Source: Megaleporinus macrocephalus
Lineage: Eukaryota > Chordata > Actinopteri > Characiformes > Anostomidae
Direction: 5' to 3'
Length of the DNA: 64,000 nt
Assembly: GCA_021613375.1 (NCBI GenBank)
Contig: CM038703.1
Span: 56,565,254-56,629,253 of the forward strand
Part shown: in pieces, positions 42,812-55,870 of the stretch
Position numbering within the stretch: position 1 is the stretch's first letter
How the letters are laid out: each line of letters begins with the position of its first letter
Position numbers and translations under genes: made by a program
The notes under the pieces: model-generated
Databases searched by the model: none
Told to the model about the DNA's origin: nothing
Seen by the model: only the letters and a program-made list of their open reading frames with translations

Positions 42812-44790
42812 TTTCTGCAAGGGAAGCTTATTTTTCTAATATTATTACTAAACATTTTAACAGACCTAACATTTTGTTCAGTACAATTAACTCGTTCCTT
42901 AAACCTGTACCTGAATTTGGGTTAATTCCGTCCCCTGGCTTATGTGAAGACTTTTTAACTTTTCTATTGGAAAGACTGAGAATATTCAATCTCATTTTAC
43001 ATTTTTGGGACCAGATTTTCTTCTTCCACAGCCATGTAGACATCTAAGTGTTTTTAGAGAATGTGTTACTGTTTCAATGATGGAACTTACAGACTTAGTA
43101 ATTAACACTAAGCTGCAACAACCCTCTTGATATTATGCCACCTCAGTTGGTTAAGGAGTCAATGGGTGTTTTGGGACCATTTATCCAGAACATCATCAAT
43201 ACCCCCTTAACTACTGGTATGGTTCCTGCTGTAGTTACTCCTCTGCTTAAAAAGCAGAACCTTGATGTCACAATGGTCAGTAGCTATCGTCCGATTTCTA
43301 GATTGCCGTTTTTAGCTAAATTACTGGAAAAGGTGGTGTATCATCAGCTTCTACCGTTTTTAAGTAATAACCACATTTCTGAAAAATTTCAGTCGGGTTT
43401 TAAGGCTATGCACAGCACGGAATCTGCCCTCCTTACAGTGACTAATGACCTCTTGCTTATAGCTGATTCTGAAAATTGTGCTATCCTTTTGGTTTTTGAC
43501 ACAGTTGACCATAACATACTTATTGGGCGCTTAGAAGAGTGGGTGGGGTTACAGGGAGTGGTCCTGAGTTGGTTTAGGTCTTACCTGGAACATAGAACCT
43601 TTTCAGTGAATATGGGCAACTATTTCTCCTCTCCGCAGACATGTCTTGGGGTGTTCCTCAAGGGTTCATACTAGGGCCCATCATCTTTTCATTGTATATG
43701 CTACCATTGGGCCAAATTATTAGAAAGCACAATGTTACATTTCACTGATATGCAGATGATATTCAGTTATATCTTCCAATTAAATCTAATGACCATGGCT
43801 TATTAATGTCCCTCTTAAATTGTCTTGAGGACATTAAGAGATGGATGACTGTCAATTTTCTTCAGCTGAATGTAAGCAAGACAGAGGTCATTTTTTTGGT
43901 GCTCCCCATCTCCTTAACAATGTTTCTAATAACCTGGGTCGTCTGTCTTCATGTGTTGAGTCCTCTGTGAGAAATCTTGGTGTTGTTTTTGACTCAGATC
44001 TCAGATTTGATAAACAAATCAACTCCGTGGTGAGGAATAGTTTCTTCCAGCTGAGAAACATTGCAAAGCTAAAGCCTTTTCTCTGTTTCTCTGACCTGGA
44101 GAAAGTTCTTCATGCCTTCATTTCTTCCAGACTTGATTATTGTAATTCGTTATATATAGGGATTAATCAGTCTCTATTGCAACGTCTACAACTACTCCAG
44201 AACTCTGCTGCCAGGTTATTGACTAGCACTAAGAAAAGAGATCACATCACTCCAGTGCTCGCTTTTCTACATTGGCTACCTGTCCAGTTCAGAATACAGT
44301 TTAAAGTGCTGTTATTTGTTTTTAAGGCACTAAATAAGATCACCCGTCTTATATTACAGACCTGCTAACACCCTCAACCTCTCAACGTTCTCTTAGATCA
44401 TCTTCACAGAACCTGCTGACTGTTCCAGGGCTCGGCTGAAACTGAAAGGTGATTGTGCATTTGTGGTTTATGCTCCGAGACTTTGGAACAGTCTTCCACC
44501 CGATATTCGCCAAACCACCTCGGTCTCTGTGTTTAAATCAGATCTTAAAACATACTTTTATAAACTTGCTTTTGAATAACAGGAGACTGTAGTGATGTGA
44601 GGTGCTGCTAGTTTTCTTTCTTTTGTTTTTCTTTTAATCTCCTTTTATGTGTTACTGTCGTTACGTATTTTATTTGTTTATTGTTTTTACCCTGCGTGTC
44701 CTGAGGATTAATTTTATGTACAGCACTTTGGTCAATTCCGGTTGTGTTTAGAGTGCTTTATAAATAAATTCTTACTTACTTACTTACTTA
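42812..44790 (+). mobile_element. L2-like LINE, 5'-truncated, complete 3' end (unit B)
   Basis: Runs from the linker before RT to the 3' tail TTTATAAATAAATTC(TTAC)n. RT blocks: SYRPISRLPFLAKLLEKVV, FQSGFKAMHSTESALL, FDTVDHNIL, then after a frameshift GVPQGSILGP-type sequence and YADDIQLYLP (about 43747). A TGA stands directly before YADD. The C-terminal domain is open at 43930-44365 (VRNLGVVFDSDLRFDKQINS, SSRLDYCNSLY, LQRLQLLQNSAARLLT, LHWLPV). The endonuclease is absent through 5' truncation. The insertion sits in the GATGGACTCC repeat and replaced about a dozen bases compared with the empty site at 25105. Confidence 0.88.
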
Positions 44791-45244
44791 GATGACATAT
44801 AGAATCTCTGTTAGAAGAACTCCATCATTAATGGGCTACTGCAGGTAGACTCCCTCCTTAATTAACTCTGATAGATGGAATCCATTCTTAATGGAGTCCC
44901 ACAGGTAGTGATAACTGATAACCTCCATCTTTGATGGAGTCATGCAGGCAGACGTCTTCCTTGATGGACTACCACAGGTAGACTTTCTCCTTGAAGGACT
45001 CAATTCTTGATCGTTTCCCAAAGGAAAACTCTTTCCTATTTCAACTTCCACAGGTAGACAACATCCTTAATGGACTCTGAGAGGTAAAGTCCATCCTTGA
45101 TGGAGTCCCAGAGGTAGACTCCATTGAGGGACTCCATTCTTAATGAACAGAAAATCTCATTCTTTCATGGACCCCCCATAGGTAGACAACAAACTTAATG
45201 GACTCCTGCAAGAAAACTCCCTACCTGTGGAATTCCATCCTTAA
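44791..45244. repeat. GATGGACTCC repeat, right part, and B/C junction
   Basis: Continues the degenerate repeat as at 25128-25660 with several internal deletions. At CCTTAATGGATGGATGTTAA (45239-45258) it switches directly to sequence matching position 85 of the window. Confidence 0.75.
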
Positions 45245-45829
45245 TGGATGGATGTTAAAAAACAAAACAAATCCACATCCAAAGTTAGCAAATATATTTT
45301 AATATACAGCATAATATTTATATTCATTTTAGCACAATGACATAATGGCATCATTTCAATTTAGTTTAAATTGAATGTTCATAATTTATACCAAGTTTAT
45401 ATAATTTATACCATAATTTATATCAAATATTCCCTTGAAAGAAAAGAAAATCTAAACTGGACTTGATCTGTAGAGGTTTTATATGACTATACTAGTTTGT
45501 TTAAACAGTATCACTGATCATATAGGTCCCATCAGTTAACCTGCACTGCCATAAGACAAAACAAGACAAAACTAAACAGAACCCAAATTAGGCCATCACC
45601 GAAACACTCTAAACTCAATACTGAGACTGCTCTGAATCTAGCCTCTATTGCAGGATTGGTGCGCAAAGGCCTATTTGAATGTTTACCACTACCTATTTAC
45701 CCCATATTATTATCAAAGAATAGTTTGAAAGGGTCTAAATGAAAGGTTTTCTTGCTTTATAGCCAGTGGGTACATTTAACTGCACTCCGTGTCAAGAAAA
45801 AACATGTTAAGATACAAAGTACTACTATG

Positions 45830-47760
45830 GGATCCACTCCAGGATCCTGCATGACATGAACAATGAGATCCACTCTAGAATCCTGCATAACATGAACAAT
45901 GAGATCCACTCCAGGATCCTGCATGACATGAACAATGAGATCCACTCCAGGATCCTGCATGACATGAACAATGAGATCCACTCCAGGATCCTGCATGACA
46001 TGAACAATGAGATCCACTCTAGAATCCTGCATGACATGAACAATGAGATCCACTCCAGAATCCTGCATAACATGAACAATGAGATCCACTCCAGGATCCT
46101 GCATAACATGAACAATGAGATCCACTCCAGGATCCTGCATAACATGAACAATGAGATCCACTCCAGGATCCTGCATAACATGAACAATGAGATCCACTCC
46201 AGGATCCTGCATAACATGAACAATGAGATCCACTCCAGGATCCTGCATGACATGAACAATGAGATCCACTCCAGGATCCTGCATAACATGGACAATGAGA
46301 TCCACTCCAGGATCCTGCATGACATGAACAATGAGATCCACTCTAGAATCCTGCATAACATGAACAATGAGATCCACTCCAGGATCCTGCATGACATGAA
46401 CAATGAGATCCACTCCAGGATCCTGCATGACATAAACAATGAGATCCACTCCAGGATCCTGCATGACATGAACAATGAGATCCACTCCAGAATCCTGCAT
46501 AACATGAACAATGAGATCCACTCCAGAATCCTGCATAACATGAACAATGAGATCCACTTCAGGATCCTGCATAACATGAACAATGAGATCCACTCCAGGA
46601 TCCTGCATAACATGAACAATGAGATCCACTCCAGGATCCTGCATAACATGAACAATGAGATCCACTCCAGGATCCTGCATAACATGAACAATGAGATCCA
46701 CTCCAGGATCCTGCATGACATGAACAATGAGATCCACTCTAGGATCCTGCATGACATGAACAATGAGATCCACTCCAGGATCCTGCATGACATGAACAAT
46801 GAGATCCACTCCAGGATCCTGCATGACATGAACAATGAGATCCACTCCAGGATCCTGCATGACATGAACAATGAGATCCACTCCAGGATCCTGCATGACA
46901 TGAACAATGAGATCCACTCTAGAATCCTGCATGACATGAACAATGAGATCCACTCTAGAATCCTGCATGACATGAACAATGAGATCCACTCCAGGATCCT
47001 GCATAACATGAACAATGAGATCCACTCCAGAATCCTGCATGACATGAACAATGAGATCCACTCTAGAATCCTGCATGACATGAACAATGAGATCCACTCC
47101 AGGATCCTGCATGACATGAACAATGAGATCCACTCCAGGATCCTGCATGACATGAACAATGAGATCCACTCTAGAATCCTGCATGACATGAACAATGAGA
47201 TCCACTCTAGAATCCTGCATGACATGAACAATGAGATCCACTCCAGGATCCTGCATAACATGAACAATGAGATCCACTCCAGAATCCTGCATGACATGAA
47301 CAATGAGATCCACTCTAGAATCCTGCATGACATGAACAATGAGATCCACTCCAGGATCCTGCATGACATGAACAATGAGATCCACTCTAGAATCCTGCAT
47401 GACATGAACAATGAGATCCACTCTAGAATCCTGCATGACATGAACAATGAGATCCACTCCAGGATCCTGCATAACATGAACAATGAGATCCACTCCAGAA
47501 TCCTGCATAACATGAACAATGAGATCCACTCCAGAATCCTGCATAACATGAACAATGAGATCCACTCCAGGATCCTGCATAACATGAACAATGAGATCCA
47601 CTCCAGGATCCTGCATAACATGAACAATGAGATCCACTCCAGAATCCTGCATAACATGAACAATGAGATCCATTCTAGAATCCTGCATGACATGAACAAT
47701 GAGATCCACTCCAGGATCCTGCATGACATGAACAATGAGATCCACTCCAGGATCCTGCAT
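45830..47760. repeat. 36-bp minisatellite, about 53 copies
   Basis: The unit contains GATCCACTCCAGGATCCTGC, ATGACATGAACAATGA and a final GA. Variants are TCTAGAA for CCAGGA and ATAACATG for ATGACATG. As 36 is divisible by three and the unit is stop-free, one plus and two minus frames stay open throughout (745 codons on the minus strand, unit peptide VMQDPGVDLIVH). Every frame is equally open, which argues against translation. Confidence 0.95.
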
Positions 47761-47955
47761 AATATAAATGGAATAAATGTAATGCAGGAATGCAGGAAAG
47801 AAACAGAAAGATTTATATATTCTGTTTAAGACTGTAATGTTAGTATGAGGAACTGGGAAGCTCTCTCTGATTGGTTGGCTGGTGACCTGTGACCAATCGG
47901 TCAGAAAGCAGAGGATTCTGGGAGTATGGGTTAGGGCATATGAAAAACGTGGAAG

Positions 47956-48229
47956 TGTAAGAGTTAAAGCAAGAGTAATGATAAAACATTTCAATTTAAT
48001 GTGAATATATGTAAATCAGATCAAGGCTACCATCTACCATTGCTATGTCTCTACTCTGCACGGCCTGTTCCTCCCCCACGCCTAGCTGGAAGTGGCTGAA
48101 ACCCTGGTTCCCTGACTTTCCTGGTCTTTGCCCAGCACAATACATTGCTATCTTCTCTACCTTGTTGTTATTCAATAAACAAGCCTGCTAATTGATCTTA
48201 CCTTTGTTCCTGGGTCCTGGGTTGTTACA
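47956..48229 (+). mobile_element. Short solo LTR (274 bp), copy C
   Basis: Intact TG start (TGTAAGAGTTAAAGC) and GGGTTGTTACA end, with GAAG on both sides (47952-47955, 48230-48233). Same element as 486-759. Confidence 0.55.
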
Positions 48230-48290
48230 GAAGGCTTAATTTATCAGTTTATTCAAGTGAGCTATTAATTATTATTTTTTAAACCAGGGG

Positions 48291-48440
48291 CAGCTTGGCG
48301 GTCGGGTAGATAGAGCTGCTGCTTCACAGCATTAGGTATCAGGTGTATGACCAGGTTCCTCTCTGTTTGGAGTTTGTATGTTCTCCTGTGTGTGTTTCAG
48401 TTTGAAGACATACAGTCAGATGGAACGGAGACGCTAAATA
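48291..48440 (+). repeat. DANA/mermaid-like SINE
   Basis: Has the tRNA-like head GGGCAGCTTGGCGGTCGGGT, AGAGCTGCTGCTTCACAGC, then CCTCTCTGTTTGGAGTTTG, TGTTCTCCTGTGTG and AAGACATACAGTCAG. The B-box region is decayed. More complete than the copy at 811. Confidence 0.6.
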
Positions 48441-48780
48441 GCCCTTCAGGTCTGTGTGATCAGCTTTTTTGAATATAAATGAATAAACAAACTAGTAAAC
48501 TAACAGTATATGTATAGGTTTACTTTTAGTTTAATTGCAGCACAAAGGATGTAAAATAGTTGTGAATTTTTTTATTTGTATGAACTAAAAAGTGTTCCAA
48601 GAAAATTTGAAATAGTACATATACAAGTTTACTACTAGTACATTTATATTAGTATACTTACTACAAACAGTATACGTGGAAAATATACTTAAACTTTACT
48701 TGAGTTTACCTGACCTAAGATAAGACTTACTGTTTGTAAGGGTAGTAGTTTGACATGGAGGCCAGAAGCACTGACCCAGC

Positions 48781-49728
48781 ACTGGCCCACAGGCTGGACC
48801 ATCAGACAGACAGGACTGTACAGATGTCTGCACTGTCGCTTGCGTCTCAAAGGCAGAGCATAACCAGTGAGAGCTAATCTTTATCAAGAGAATCTGTGTG
48901 TCCCATAGAGCCAGAACAGAACAGCTGTGTGGAGGAGACTAGGCCCTATGCTGTTTCTGCCAGACAGCATCCACAAAGCGAGCTCCATAAATAAAGAAGT
49001 ACAACGATCTGAAGTTAAATAATGACTGTAAACCAAACCTTATCAACAAGCATCAGTACATCAGTACCTGATACTCCAGTGGCTACTCCAAATATCAGTA
49101 AACTACTGTATGGTGAATTACATAATCTAATGTCCCTCTATCTACCAACATTTTAAAGCTAACCCATATTTCTTTAACTTGAACTTAAAAAAGTGTGAAC
49201 AATGTAGAATGATAGCCAATATTCTGCATATGTAACATTAATTTCAATTTAAAATGTTTGTAATCAGCACAGTATAGTATTCAGCTTACAATAATAAGGG
49301 TTTTCCTGGTTCTTACAGGCTATTTTGCACTTTATTTCAAGTTTTTCATGTCAAACAGTCTTCCTGGCCATCCTCTCTGTTTAGGTCTTTAGCAGTAACT
49401 AAATGATTTAAATAGCAGGCTGTACACAGTCTTACTTCCACCTGAAAATCCTTCAAAATACCTGTAATAAGGAAAATAAAAAATACCAGGAATATTTGTT
49501 TATTCTTGCTTTCTACTCTGCAGTATATAACCTTAAAACATGAAGAGCAGTGTCTGAACAGTAAAAACTACATGCCTAATAATAACAGACCTAGAAACCC
49601 AGCAAACACATTGCCACCTTTAATCTGTTCACTGTGGTACAATAACAGACTGCAGCAGTGATATGGAAAGAAAAATCTGCAGAAGATGAAGCAAAGCAAA
49701 GCAAGTTCATCTGTACGCATGTTACGGC
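48781..49728. other. Interval between unit C and the minus-strand OR
   Basis: Non-coding. It contains the 3' flank of the minus-strand OR at its right end. No repeat or gene recognised. Confidence 0.5.
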
Positions 49729-50664
49729 TTACAGATTACAAGTGGATGTTTTGCAAAACATATTCTTAAGCCTATTAAAAATCTCTTGTAGTTTCAATCC
49801 ATAAATAATAGGATTAATTAAAGGTGGAACAACCACATTTTCAACTGACAGTATCATGTTAACAATATGAGGAACATTTGCTTCTAATCTGCTGTTGATA
49901 ATTTCAAAACATACAGTAACAGAGAAATTAATAAAAATGAACAGGTGTGGGAAGCAGGTCTGTAGAGCTTTTCTTCTGAAATCCTTTGAACTCTTTAAAC
50001 AGACATCAAGTATTCTAACATACGAGTAGATTATGAAGATTACAGGTGATAATACAACGAAGGTTAAACTAACAAGTCCATATAAATTATTAGCAGTTAT
50101 ATCTCCACAGCTTAATTTAACAATTGCATAATTATTACAGTAAATTCTGTCTAATTTGAATTTACAGAGTTGAAGTCGGTGTGTCAGTATTATTGATATT
50201 CCAATTTCACAGGAAGGTACAAACCAACAGAGAAATAAGAGATTTCTAACAGTGGAGATGTTTATAAGAGTTGGATATTGTAATGGTTTACATATAGACA
50301 CATATCTGTCATACGCCATAGCTGATAATAGTGTGAACTCTGAAACTCCATATGTGTAAACACAAAATGCTTGAAACAAACAGGTTTGGTAGGAAGTAAC
50401 TGGTCTTTCAGACAGAATATCAATCAGCAGTTTCGGATAAATCACTGTTGCTCCACAGAGAGAATTCAAAAGAAAGGTGGCAATGAATATGTACATTGGC
50501 TCATGGAGAAGTTTGTCTGAGTATATGATAAAAATAACAACAGTATTAAAGCAAATGATCAGTATATAAACTGATAAAGCAATTACAAAATAAAAATATC
50601 TATATTTCTCCAACTCCACATGACCTTCCAAATATAAATATGTAATATTAGTAGAATAATCCAT
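49729..50664 (-). CDS. Odorant receptor, intact (minus strand, first)
   Basis: 311 residues, single exon. MDYSTNITYLYLEGHVELEK opens as in the plus-strand ORs, with NIT as glycosylation site. Then EPMYIFI, GVSEFTLLSAMAYDRYVSIC, CEIGISIIL, the ECL2 cysteines, a SYVRILDVCLK third loop and NPIIYGLKLQE. It belongs to a second subgroup with the ORs at 56259 and 62118 (shared ICFNTVVIFII, SERPVTSY, INSRLE, VPHIVNMI). The ATG at 50664 is the start: the frame is open upstream, but its first codon there (50706) is GTG, not ATG. Two upstream ATGs exist: a 20-codon uORF at 50709-50768, and an out-of-frame ATG overlapping the start. Confidence 0.93.
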   Translation of the reverse strand: MDYSTNITYLYLEGHVELEKYRYFYFVIALSVYILIICFNTVVIFIIYSDKLLHEPMYIFIATFLLNSLCGATVIYPKLLIDILSERPVTSYQTCLFQAFCVYTYGVSEFTLLSAMAYDRYVSICKPLQYPTLINISTVRNLLFLCWFVPSCEIGISIILTHRLQLCKFKLDRIYCNNYAIVKLSCGDITANNLYGLVSLTFVVLSPVIFIIYSYVRILDVCLKSSKDFRRKALQTCFPHLFIFINFSVTVCFEIINSRLEANVPHIVNMILSVENVVVPPLINPIIYGLKLQEIFNRLKNMFCKTSTCNL

Positions 50665-50796
50665 TAATTTCCATGAAACAATTTTGCCTGCAGATTTAAT
50701 GATCACATTTAGTCGAGTACCATCAAGAAAAAATCAGAACTGAATATATACTCTGACTGTGCATTCATACTTTGGTGGTGAAAACAGGTTTGTGTG

Positions 50797-50809
50797 CTTT
50801 TATATGTTC
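50797..50809 (-). promoter_or_regulatory. TATA box of OR at 49729
   Basis: Minus-strand GAACATATAAAAG, about 135 bp before the start codon, a distance like that of the other ORs here. Other promoter elements were not recognised. Confidence 0.45.
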
Positions 50810-51507
50810 TCAATATGTTTTTGTTCCCAGCTACAGGCTAGGCAACAGTTTACTGACTGACAGGTCCCACCCTCATCCTTGTCCTTTCCCCCTATCATTT
50901 TCATTGCAACAGTCAAACAACCTGCGAATTACTGCATTTAATATAACAGAGAGAAGAATACAACAGTGATGTATACATTAAGATACATTTGTATTATTAC
51001 TATTTGTCTAAAAAGAATGATGCACTGTCAAAACATACTGTCCAGATTACAAAGACTTCACGCTACATGTGAAACTCCTTCCACACACTGAAAACAAAAG
51101 GAAACAAAAATACATGACACTGCCCCTAAACACCCTACCAAGGGAGAAAAGTAGACAAACAGAAGACACCCATACCCTACGACCCACAGACTTCCTAAAG
51201 AATCTATCAAAGCTTTGACAAAATGTACAAGTGAAGCGAAGAGAAATAAAAGTGCCAGGCTGGTCTAGTCTGGTCTGGAGTTCTTCCAGGTCAGGTCAAA
51301 GAAGAGAAACCTCAACGTCACTGCTTATTAACCTTTTGTGCAGAGAGGTGTCTCCGAGCGGTCAATCAGGAAATTGCACACAGTGTAAAAAAAGAACACA
51401 CACAATATGGCAGAAAAACAGAAACAAAGAAAGTCGATTACCACTTGGGGTCGCAACATAAGATTGTCCACTCAGCCTGGGAAGTACGGTTCCCAGAGGC
51501 CACCGGC
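50810..51507. other. Intergenic, nothing recognised
   Basis: Short unrelated frames only. Confidence 0.5.
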
Positions 51508-51722
51508 AGATGATGTCACCGTTAGGCCATTAAAGCACCGTCCCCAGAGTACTAGCGCACCTGATATTCATTTACCTGTCTGTATATAAACTGCTTTGTC
51601 ACCTCAGCTCGTTGTATGGTTTTGCACTTGTTTTTCCAGTTGCATCTCTGAGCGTGTTTCATCATTTGATTTCCTGTTTTCGACCTTTCTGCCTGTTCTC
51701 AGTTTTAGTTTTTCGTTACAAG
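51508..51722 (+). mobile_element. Possible LTR fragment
   Basis: TATATAAACTGC at 51584 followed by a T/C-rich stretch (GTTTTGCACTTG, TTCCTGTTTTCGACC, TGCCTGTTCTCAG) resembles the promoter and R region of a fish LTR. It ends where the LINE tail begins. Ends and target duplication are not defined. Confidence 0.25.
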
Positions 51723-51971
51723 GATAATGCTTTATTAGTCCCTCAGTGGGGAAAATCACATAGTTATTGCTGCAAAGGGAGAGCAAGGCACTCAGTTCAA
51801 AAATAGATAAATAAAGAGTAAAATATATATACTATGCATAATAAATAGTCAAGAACTCTTAAGAATATATTTACAAATACTTGCATGTTGCTTTTTAATT
51901 GCACAGGGGTGATGGAAAAGTATTGCATGTTACAGTGAAAAAATTCTATTTTCTATAAGTGTGTAGTGTTT

Positions 51972-52031
<60 letters not shown>

Positions 52032-53660
52032 TCTGCTGGAAGCAGTGCTGGTTGTAGAGTCTAACAGCAGCAGGAAGGAGGCTGCCCTGTGCTGCCAGAG
52101 TCTTATGGATGGAGTGGGAGTCATTCTCCAGCATGGACGCCAGCTTGGCTAACATTCTCCTGTCTCCTACCACCTGCACTGGGTCTAAGGGGCTTCCCAG
52201 GACAGAGTTTGTCCAGTCTCTTCTTGTCTGGCATTGAGATGCTGCCGCCCCAACAGACCACTCCGTAAAAGATGGCAGATCCACCAGAGAAGGTCCTCAG
52301 GAGTTTTCCCTGAACTCCAAATGACCTCAGTCTCCTCAGTAGGTAGAGTCTGCTCTGGCCTTTTCTGTAAAGTGCAGTGGTGTTAACTGACCAGTCCAGC
52401 TTTTTGTTTAGGTGAACACCCAGATACTTAGAAGAGTCCACGCTCTCGATGTCCATACCCTGGATGTTCACTGATGGAGGGGGAATCCACCACCAGTTCT
52501 TTGGTCTTCTGCAGACACCAGTCCACAAAGTCCTGAATCAGTTCTCTGTACTCGCCATCCTCCTGATTAGTTATGAGGCCAACGATCGCGGAGACATCAG
52601 AGAACTTCTGGAGGTGACAGTTCTGTGAGCTGTACATGAAGTCAGCAGTGTACAGGGTGAAGAGGAACAGTGCCAGGACCGCTCCCTGAGGCACCCCTGT
52701 GCTGCTGACCACCTTATCACACACACAGTCCCGTGCCCTCACATACTGTAGTCAGTTGGTGAGGTAGTTCCAAATCCAGTTAGACTGTCCACTCCACTAT
52801 GTTCCAGCTTGTCCTTCAGGAGCTCTGGCTGTATAGTGTTGAAAGCACTGGAGAAATCAAAGAAGGTGATTCTCACAGTGCTCTCGGGCTTCTCCAGGTG
52901 AGGAAGAGCTCTGTGTAGAAGATATATGACAGCATCATCCAGGCTGGTAGGCAAACTGAAGAGGGTCCATGTTTGGACTCACAAGAGGACAGAGGTGGTT
53001 AAGGGCCAGCCTCTCCAGTGACTTCATTAGATGAAAAGTTAGTGCCCCCGGCCTGTAGCTGTTGAGGTCCTTTGGGTGCTGCGTTTTTGGCACAGGTACC
53101 ATACAAGATGTTATCCACAGCTGAGGTACTCTCCCCAGCTTCAGCCTCATGTTCAACATGTGTTCGACTAACCCGCACAGCTGACCTGCGCAGGACTTGA
53201 GGAGCCTGGCACTGATACCATCTCGACCTGCAGCTTTCTTTGTCTTGATCTTCCTCAGCTCATTCCTCACTTGGGCCGTTGTGAAGGACAGATTGGAGCA
53301 GGGGGGATGGGTGCTGGAATGTGTGAATGGGTGGTTAGAGCTGCCAGCAGATGAGCCAGTGGGGGTGGCTGTGAGCTTGTTGAGAAGGGGGTGAGTGTGA
53401 GAGAGGGAGAAGGGCAGCATTCTTGTAGTGATTGATCAAATCTATTGAAAAACAGATTGAGTTCATTCACCCATGTCTGGTCCCCCCTCCTAGGAGTCAG
53501 GCTTCTTGTGGCCATAGATGGTTTTAAGGCCTTTCCAAACTCTGCTGGCATTGTTCTGCTTTAAGTGTTTTCCCTTCTCAATTCCAGCTTTCAGCTCATC
53601 CCCTGATCTAAAGGCCCTCTTTTTCTCTTTTAGGAGAGCCTTTATATCAGGATTTATCCA
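51723..53660 (-). mobile_element. Rex1/CR1-like LINE, 5'-truncated (minus strand)
   Basis: The 3' tail lies at 51723-51850 (complement of CCCACTGAGGGACTAATAAAG). Reading leftward from 53660: linker (GDELKAGIEKG, VWKGLKTIYGHK), WVNELNLFFNRFDQS, then RT: KKAAGRDGISARLLK, VPVPKTQHPKDLNSYRPGAL, DPLQFAYQPG, VRITFFDFSSAFNTIQPELL, STGVPQGAVLALFLFTLYTA, and KFSDVSAIVGL, where the catalytic D-D has become D-V. The C-terminal part KYLGVHLNKKLDW...SRLYLLRRLRSFG follows. Several frameshifts. The endonuclease is cut off by the Tc1 at its 5' side. Not active. Confidence 0.85.
51974..52030. repeat. (GT)n microsatellite
   Basis: About 28 GT dinucleotides, within the LINE C-terminal region. Confidence 0.97.
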
Positions 53661-54765
<1,105 letters not shown>

Positions 54766-55870
54766 CTGTAGAAAGTCCTCCTGAAGTAAACTATCATTTC
54801 ATCAAAGACAGATTGTTGTCTGTGCGCCAGTCTGCAAGGTGCTACATCTGCTCCCTGTTTGCTTACCTGACATTGTTTCAGAGTATAATTAGCAGACCTG
54901 AGGATGTGATTTAAGCTCAGTCATGAATCAGCAGGGGACTGAGCACACAGTCTTGGGGAGCACTAGTGTCCAGTATGGTGGTGGATGAACTCCAGTGGCC
55001 TATAGAGCTTTGACCTCAACCCTCAATCAGTGTCTGACCTTACAAATGACTGAATGAATACAAATTCCAAAATTGTTCAAAGCCTTCAGAAAAGAATGGA
55101 GCCAAGGGCAGTGATACAAACATCTTGTGTGCGTTTAGATTTAATGTTAATGTATCCCTCAAAATACTAATAAATTATCTGAATTTTATTACATAAACTT
55201 TTATGCTCTATTAAATTCAGTGCCAAGTGCCCCACGAATAGCAGATAGCAGTTATTACAATTTTCTGTGAATAATAAATGTGTTTTTAGTCTTAGTCTTT
55301 ACTTTGGTGTGTGGATTTATATTTGCTTTATATTTATTGTATGTTCTTGCACTTCCATGTTCTCGTGCTGGCCTACCCAGTTGAATTCCTGTGTAATCTG
55401 TAATTTTGCTGAAGAAATTGATTCTGATTTATTCTTTCCCTGAAAATTATAAACTTATACCACCTCATAAAACAAACTGGAGAACATGTAAAGTTTGTGT
55501 TGTTGTCCTCCCTCCATCTCTGCCCCCACTCATTCTGGCTTATTGATCACCAGCTCAGCCCCCCGGACCCACAATAATTTCAGTTGTCCTTTCTTGTGCT
55601 ACTCAGCTCTCACTCCATATAGGTAGTCTATTTTTCTGAGCCTATGTTGTCTCTTGTTTGGTTGTTCCTTTGTATTTTACTCTGAGCCGGTTTAACATGC
55701 ATTAACATGTCTGTTGCGGTTTTGACTTTGAGCTGTATGGCGTTATGCTGATTGTGGAATTATTAACCTGATTGCCTCCAGTCTCCTCTCATTTATGTCC
55801 ATTGTTAACATGCCAGTGAGTTGATACAACACATGTATCAACGATTGTACACTCATTGTTCATTGGCCGA
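54766..55870. other. Intergenic with faint LINE relic
   Basis: Minus strand near 54960 reads SAPQDCVLSPLL, similar to the GAPQGCVLSPLL block of Rex1-type RT, so a second LINE remnant may start at about 54780. The rest is unassigned. Confidence 0.4.

Larger units (their letters stand above)
29855..45240. repeat. Tandem OR unit B (15.4 kb duplicate of unit A)
   Basis: Matches 1-455 (29855-30313) and 1187-13503 (31574-43653) in order and orientation, then continues past the point where A meets the gap. Substitutions are about 2% around the first OR and well under 1% in the LINE. Single-base indels are unusually frequent. At 45240 the unit abuts a third copy (45245) head to tail. Confidence 0.9.
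45245..48780. repeat. Partial unit C
   Basis: 45245-45640 matches 85-470, and 47946-48775 matches 480-1265. Between them sits the 36-bp array and its flanks, absent from A. The copy stops just before the OR promoter, so no receptor follows on this strand. Confidence 0.85.

Noticed and set aside
45856..47829. 657-codon plus-strand frame with MNNEIHSRILHD repeat as a possible repeat protein
   Set aside because: The array is open in plus and minus frames alike, with no promoter or unique domain.
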